This document shows positions 9,501-10,443 of a DNA stretch of 10,443 nt, piece by piece (the stretch's first letter is position 1; the number at the start of each line of letters is the position of its first letter). A model generated the notes under the pieces. It had not been told where the DNA came from and ran no database searches. It saw only the letters and a program-made list of their open reading frames with translations. The position numbers and the translations under genes are program-made. Origin of the DNA: Pseudomonadota bacterium. Lineage in GTDB: Bacteria; Pseudomonadota; Alphaproteobacteria; UBA8366; JADFVY01. Where the stretch lies: the NCBI GenBank assembly GCA_030671915.1, contig DAOVHN010000034.1, forward strand, positions 1 through 10,443, written 5' to 3'.

Positions 9501-10391
9501 ATGGACTGGGACAAGCTGAGAATATTCCATGCGGTCGCCGAGGCGGGGAGTTTCACCCATGCGGGCGACACCCTGCATCTGAGCCAATCGGCGGTCAGCC
9601 GACAGGTCAGTGCGCTCGAGGAAAGCCTGCGTATCCCCCTGTTCCATCGCCATGCGCGCGGGCTGATCCTGACCGAACAGGGCGAGGTTTTGTATCGCAC
9701 GGTCAAAGACGTCTTCCACAAGCTATCGATGACCGAGGCCCTGATATCCGAAAGCCGCGAGCGACCGTCGGGGCCGTTGAAGATCACGACCACCGTCGCC
9801 TTCGGCACGACCTGGCTGACGCCGCGGCTCAAGGAGTTCGTCGAACTGTTCCCCGAGGTGGATGTCAGCCTGATCCTGTCCGACGGTTCGCTGGATCTGA
9901 GCATGCGTGAGGCAGACGTTGCAATCCGAATGGCCAAACCGAAGCAGCCCGACCTCGTCCAGCGCCTGTTGCTGACCGTGCAAAGCCATGTCTATGCCGC
10001 GCCCGAATATCTCAGCGAGCACGGCACGCCAAACGCGGCGGAAGACCTGGACCAGCATCCAATCATTCTCTATGGCCAGGACGCAGCGCCGCCAGTGGCC
10101 TCGATAAACTGGCTGATCAAAGCCGGCGCGGACCCGGAGCACCAGCGCAAGCCCGTTCTGCGGCTCAATAATTTGTATGGCATTTACAGGGCTGTCCGCA
10201 GCGGCCTCGGCATTGCCGCCCTCCCGGATTATATGGTCCCCGAGACCTCGAATCTGATTCGCATTTTGCCGGAACTAGCGGGGCCCTCGATCGAGGCCTA
10301 CTTCGTTTACCCGGAAGAGTTGCGTCAATCAAAAAGAGTTAGCGTATTTCGCGATTTTCTGCTACGGAAGGTCGCGGAAGGGAATTTTTGA
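9501..10391 (+). CDS. LysR family transcriptional regulator, LsrB/VtlR-like
   Basis: A 296-residue LysR-type regulator. The N-terminal winged helix-turn-helix (residues 2-61) reads MDWDKLRIFHAVAEAGSFTH, then LSQSAVSRQVSALE (27-40) with the recognition helix, and LFHRHARGLILTEQGE (47-62). A linker helix follows, then the periplasmic-binding-protein-like effector domain (about 91-290), with LPDYMV and AYFVYPEEL near the end. From memory, the N-terminus and the VYPEEL-to-FRDFL tail closely resemble LsrB of Sinorhizobium and VtlR of Brucella, linked to envelope, oxidative-stress and small-RNA control; I could not run the comparison. The chain has no cysteine, so thiol sensing is impossible. The ATG at 9501 has an AAGG ribosome binding site 9 nt upstream. 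The gene follows the ELM1-family gene by 120 bp, which suits a promoter of its own. Target genes are unknown. Confidence 0.92.
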   Translation: MDWDKLRIFHAVAEAGSFTHAGDTLHLSQSAVSRQVSALEESLRIPLFHRHARGLILTEQGEVLYRTVKDVFHKLSMTEALISESRERPSGPLKITTTVAFGTTWLTPRLKEFVELFPEVDVSLILSDGSLDLSMREADVAIRMAKPKQPDLVQRLLLTVQSHVYAAPEYLSEHGTPNAAEDLDQHPIILYGQDAAPPVASINWLIKAGADPEHQRKPVLRLNNLYGIYRAVRSGLGIAALPDYMVPETSNLIRILPELAGPSIEAYFVYPEELRQSKRVSVFRDFLLRKVAEGNF

Positions 10392-10418
10392 TCCATTCCA
10401 AACGTTTATTACATAGAT

Positions 10419-10443
10419 GCATAGGCTGGCTGCTCAGCTATGC
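10419..10443. repeat. inverted repeat at the right window edge
   Basis: GCATA, one unpaired G and GCTG (10419-10428) pair with CAGC and TATGC (10435-10443) around a 6-nt loop; read as DNA, GCATAG and CTATGC form a 6-bp inverted repeat. It lies 27 bp after the LysR stop codon. The window ends exactly at the end of the right arm, so the repeat may extend and any following T tract is not visible. It could be the LysR terminator or an operator for the next gene. Confidence 0.4.

Overview
This 10.4 kb stretch is GC-rich chromosomal DNA of an alphaproteobacterium, most likely of the Rhodospirillales type. That placement rests on protein character and gene order and on nothing computed. The supporting points are dnaG with a GatB/YqeY-domain gene upstream, divergent from carA-carB-greA, followed by an alphaproteobacterial Lrp/AsnC regulator, a bacterial ELM1-family (DUF1022) protein and a LysR regulator of the LsrB/VtlR type.

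Layout. The left part is a leftward block: yqeY (1995-2453), then dnaG (91-1938), then at the left edge eight codons of what may be the next gene (1-24; rpoD would be the usual neighbour). A 316-bp divergent intergenic region (2454-2769) separates this block from the rightward genes. It holds a perfect 21-bp palindrome, an 18-bp direct repeat, a plausible sigma70-type promoter for carA and a small GC hairpin that contains the carA ribosome binding site. Next come carA (2770-3942) and carB (3935-7189), overlapping by 8 bp, then greA (7300-7773) behind a leader with two stem-loops. greA converges with an lrp-type gene (7798-8283, minus). The lrp-type gene is divergent from an ELM1-family gene that starts at TTG (8394-9380). 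A LysR gene (9501-10391) follows in the same direction, and the window ends inside a short inverted repeat.

How the genes work together. DnaG primes replication. CarA and CarB form carbamoyl-phosphate synthetase, feeding pyrimidine and arginine synthesis, and the predicted UMP/IMP-binding residues of CarB are intact. GreA rescues backtracked RNA polymerase. The Lrp-type and LysR-type proteins are regulators whose targets cannot be read from this window, and the bacterial role of the ELM1-family protein is not established.

I found no mobile element, CRISPR array, phage gene, tRNA or rRNA, and no convincing new defence or metabolic system. What merits a second look is mainly regulatory DNA between genes: the palindrome, direct repeats and sequestered ribosome binding site upstream of carA; the stem-loops ahead of greA; the alternating TTTTC/GAAAA elements ahead of the cysteine-free LysR protein; and the edge repeat.
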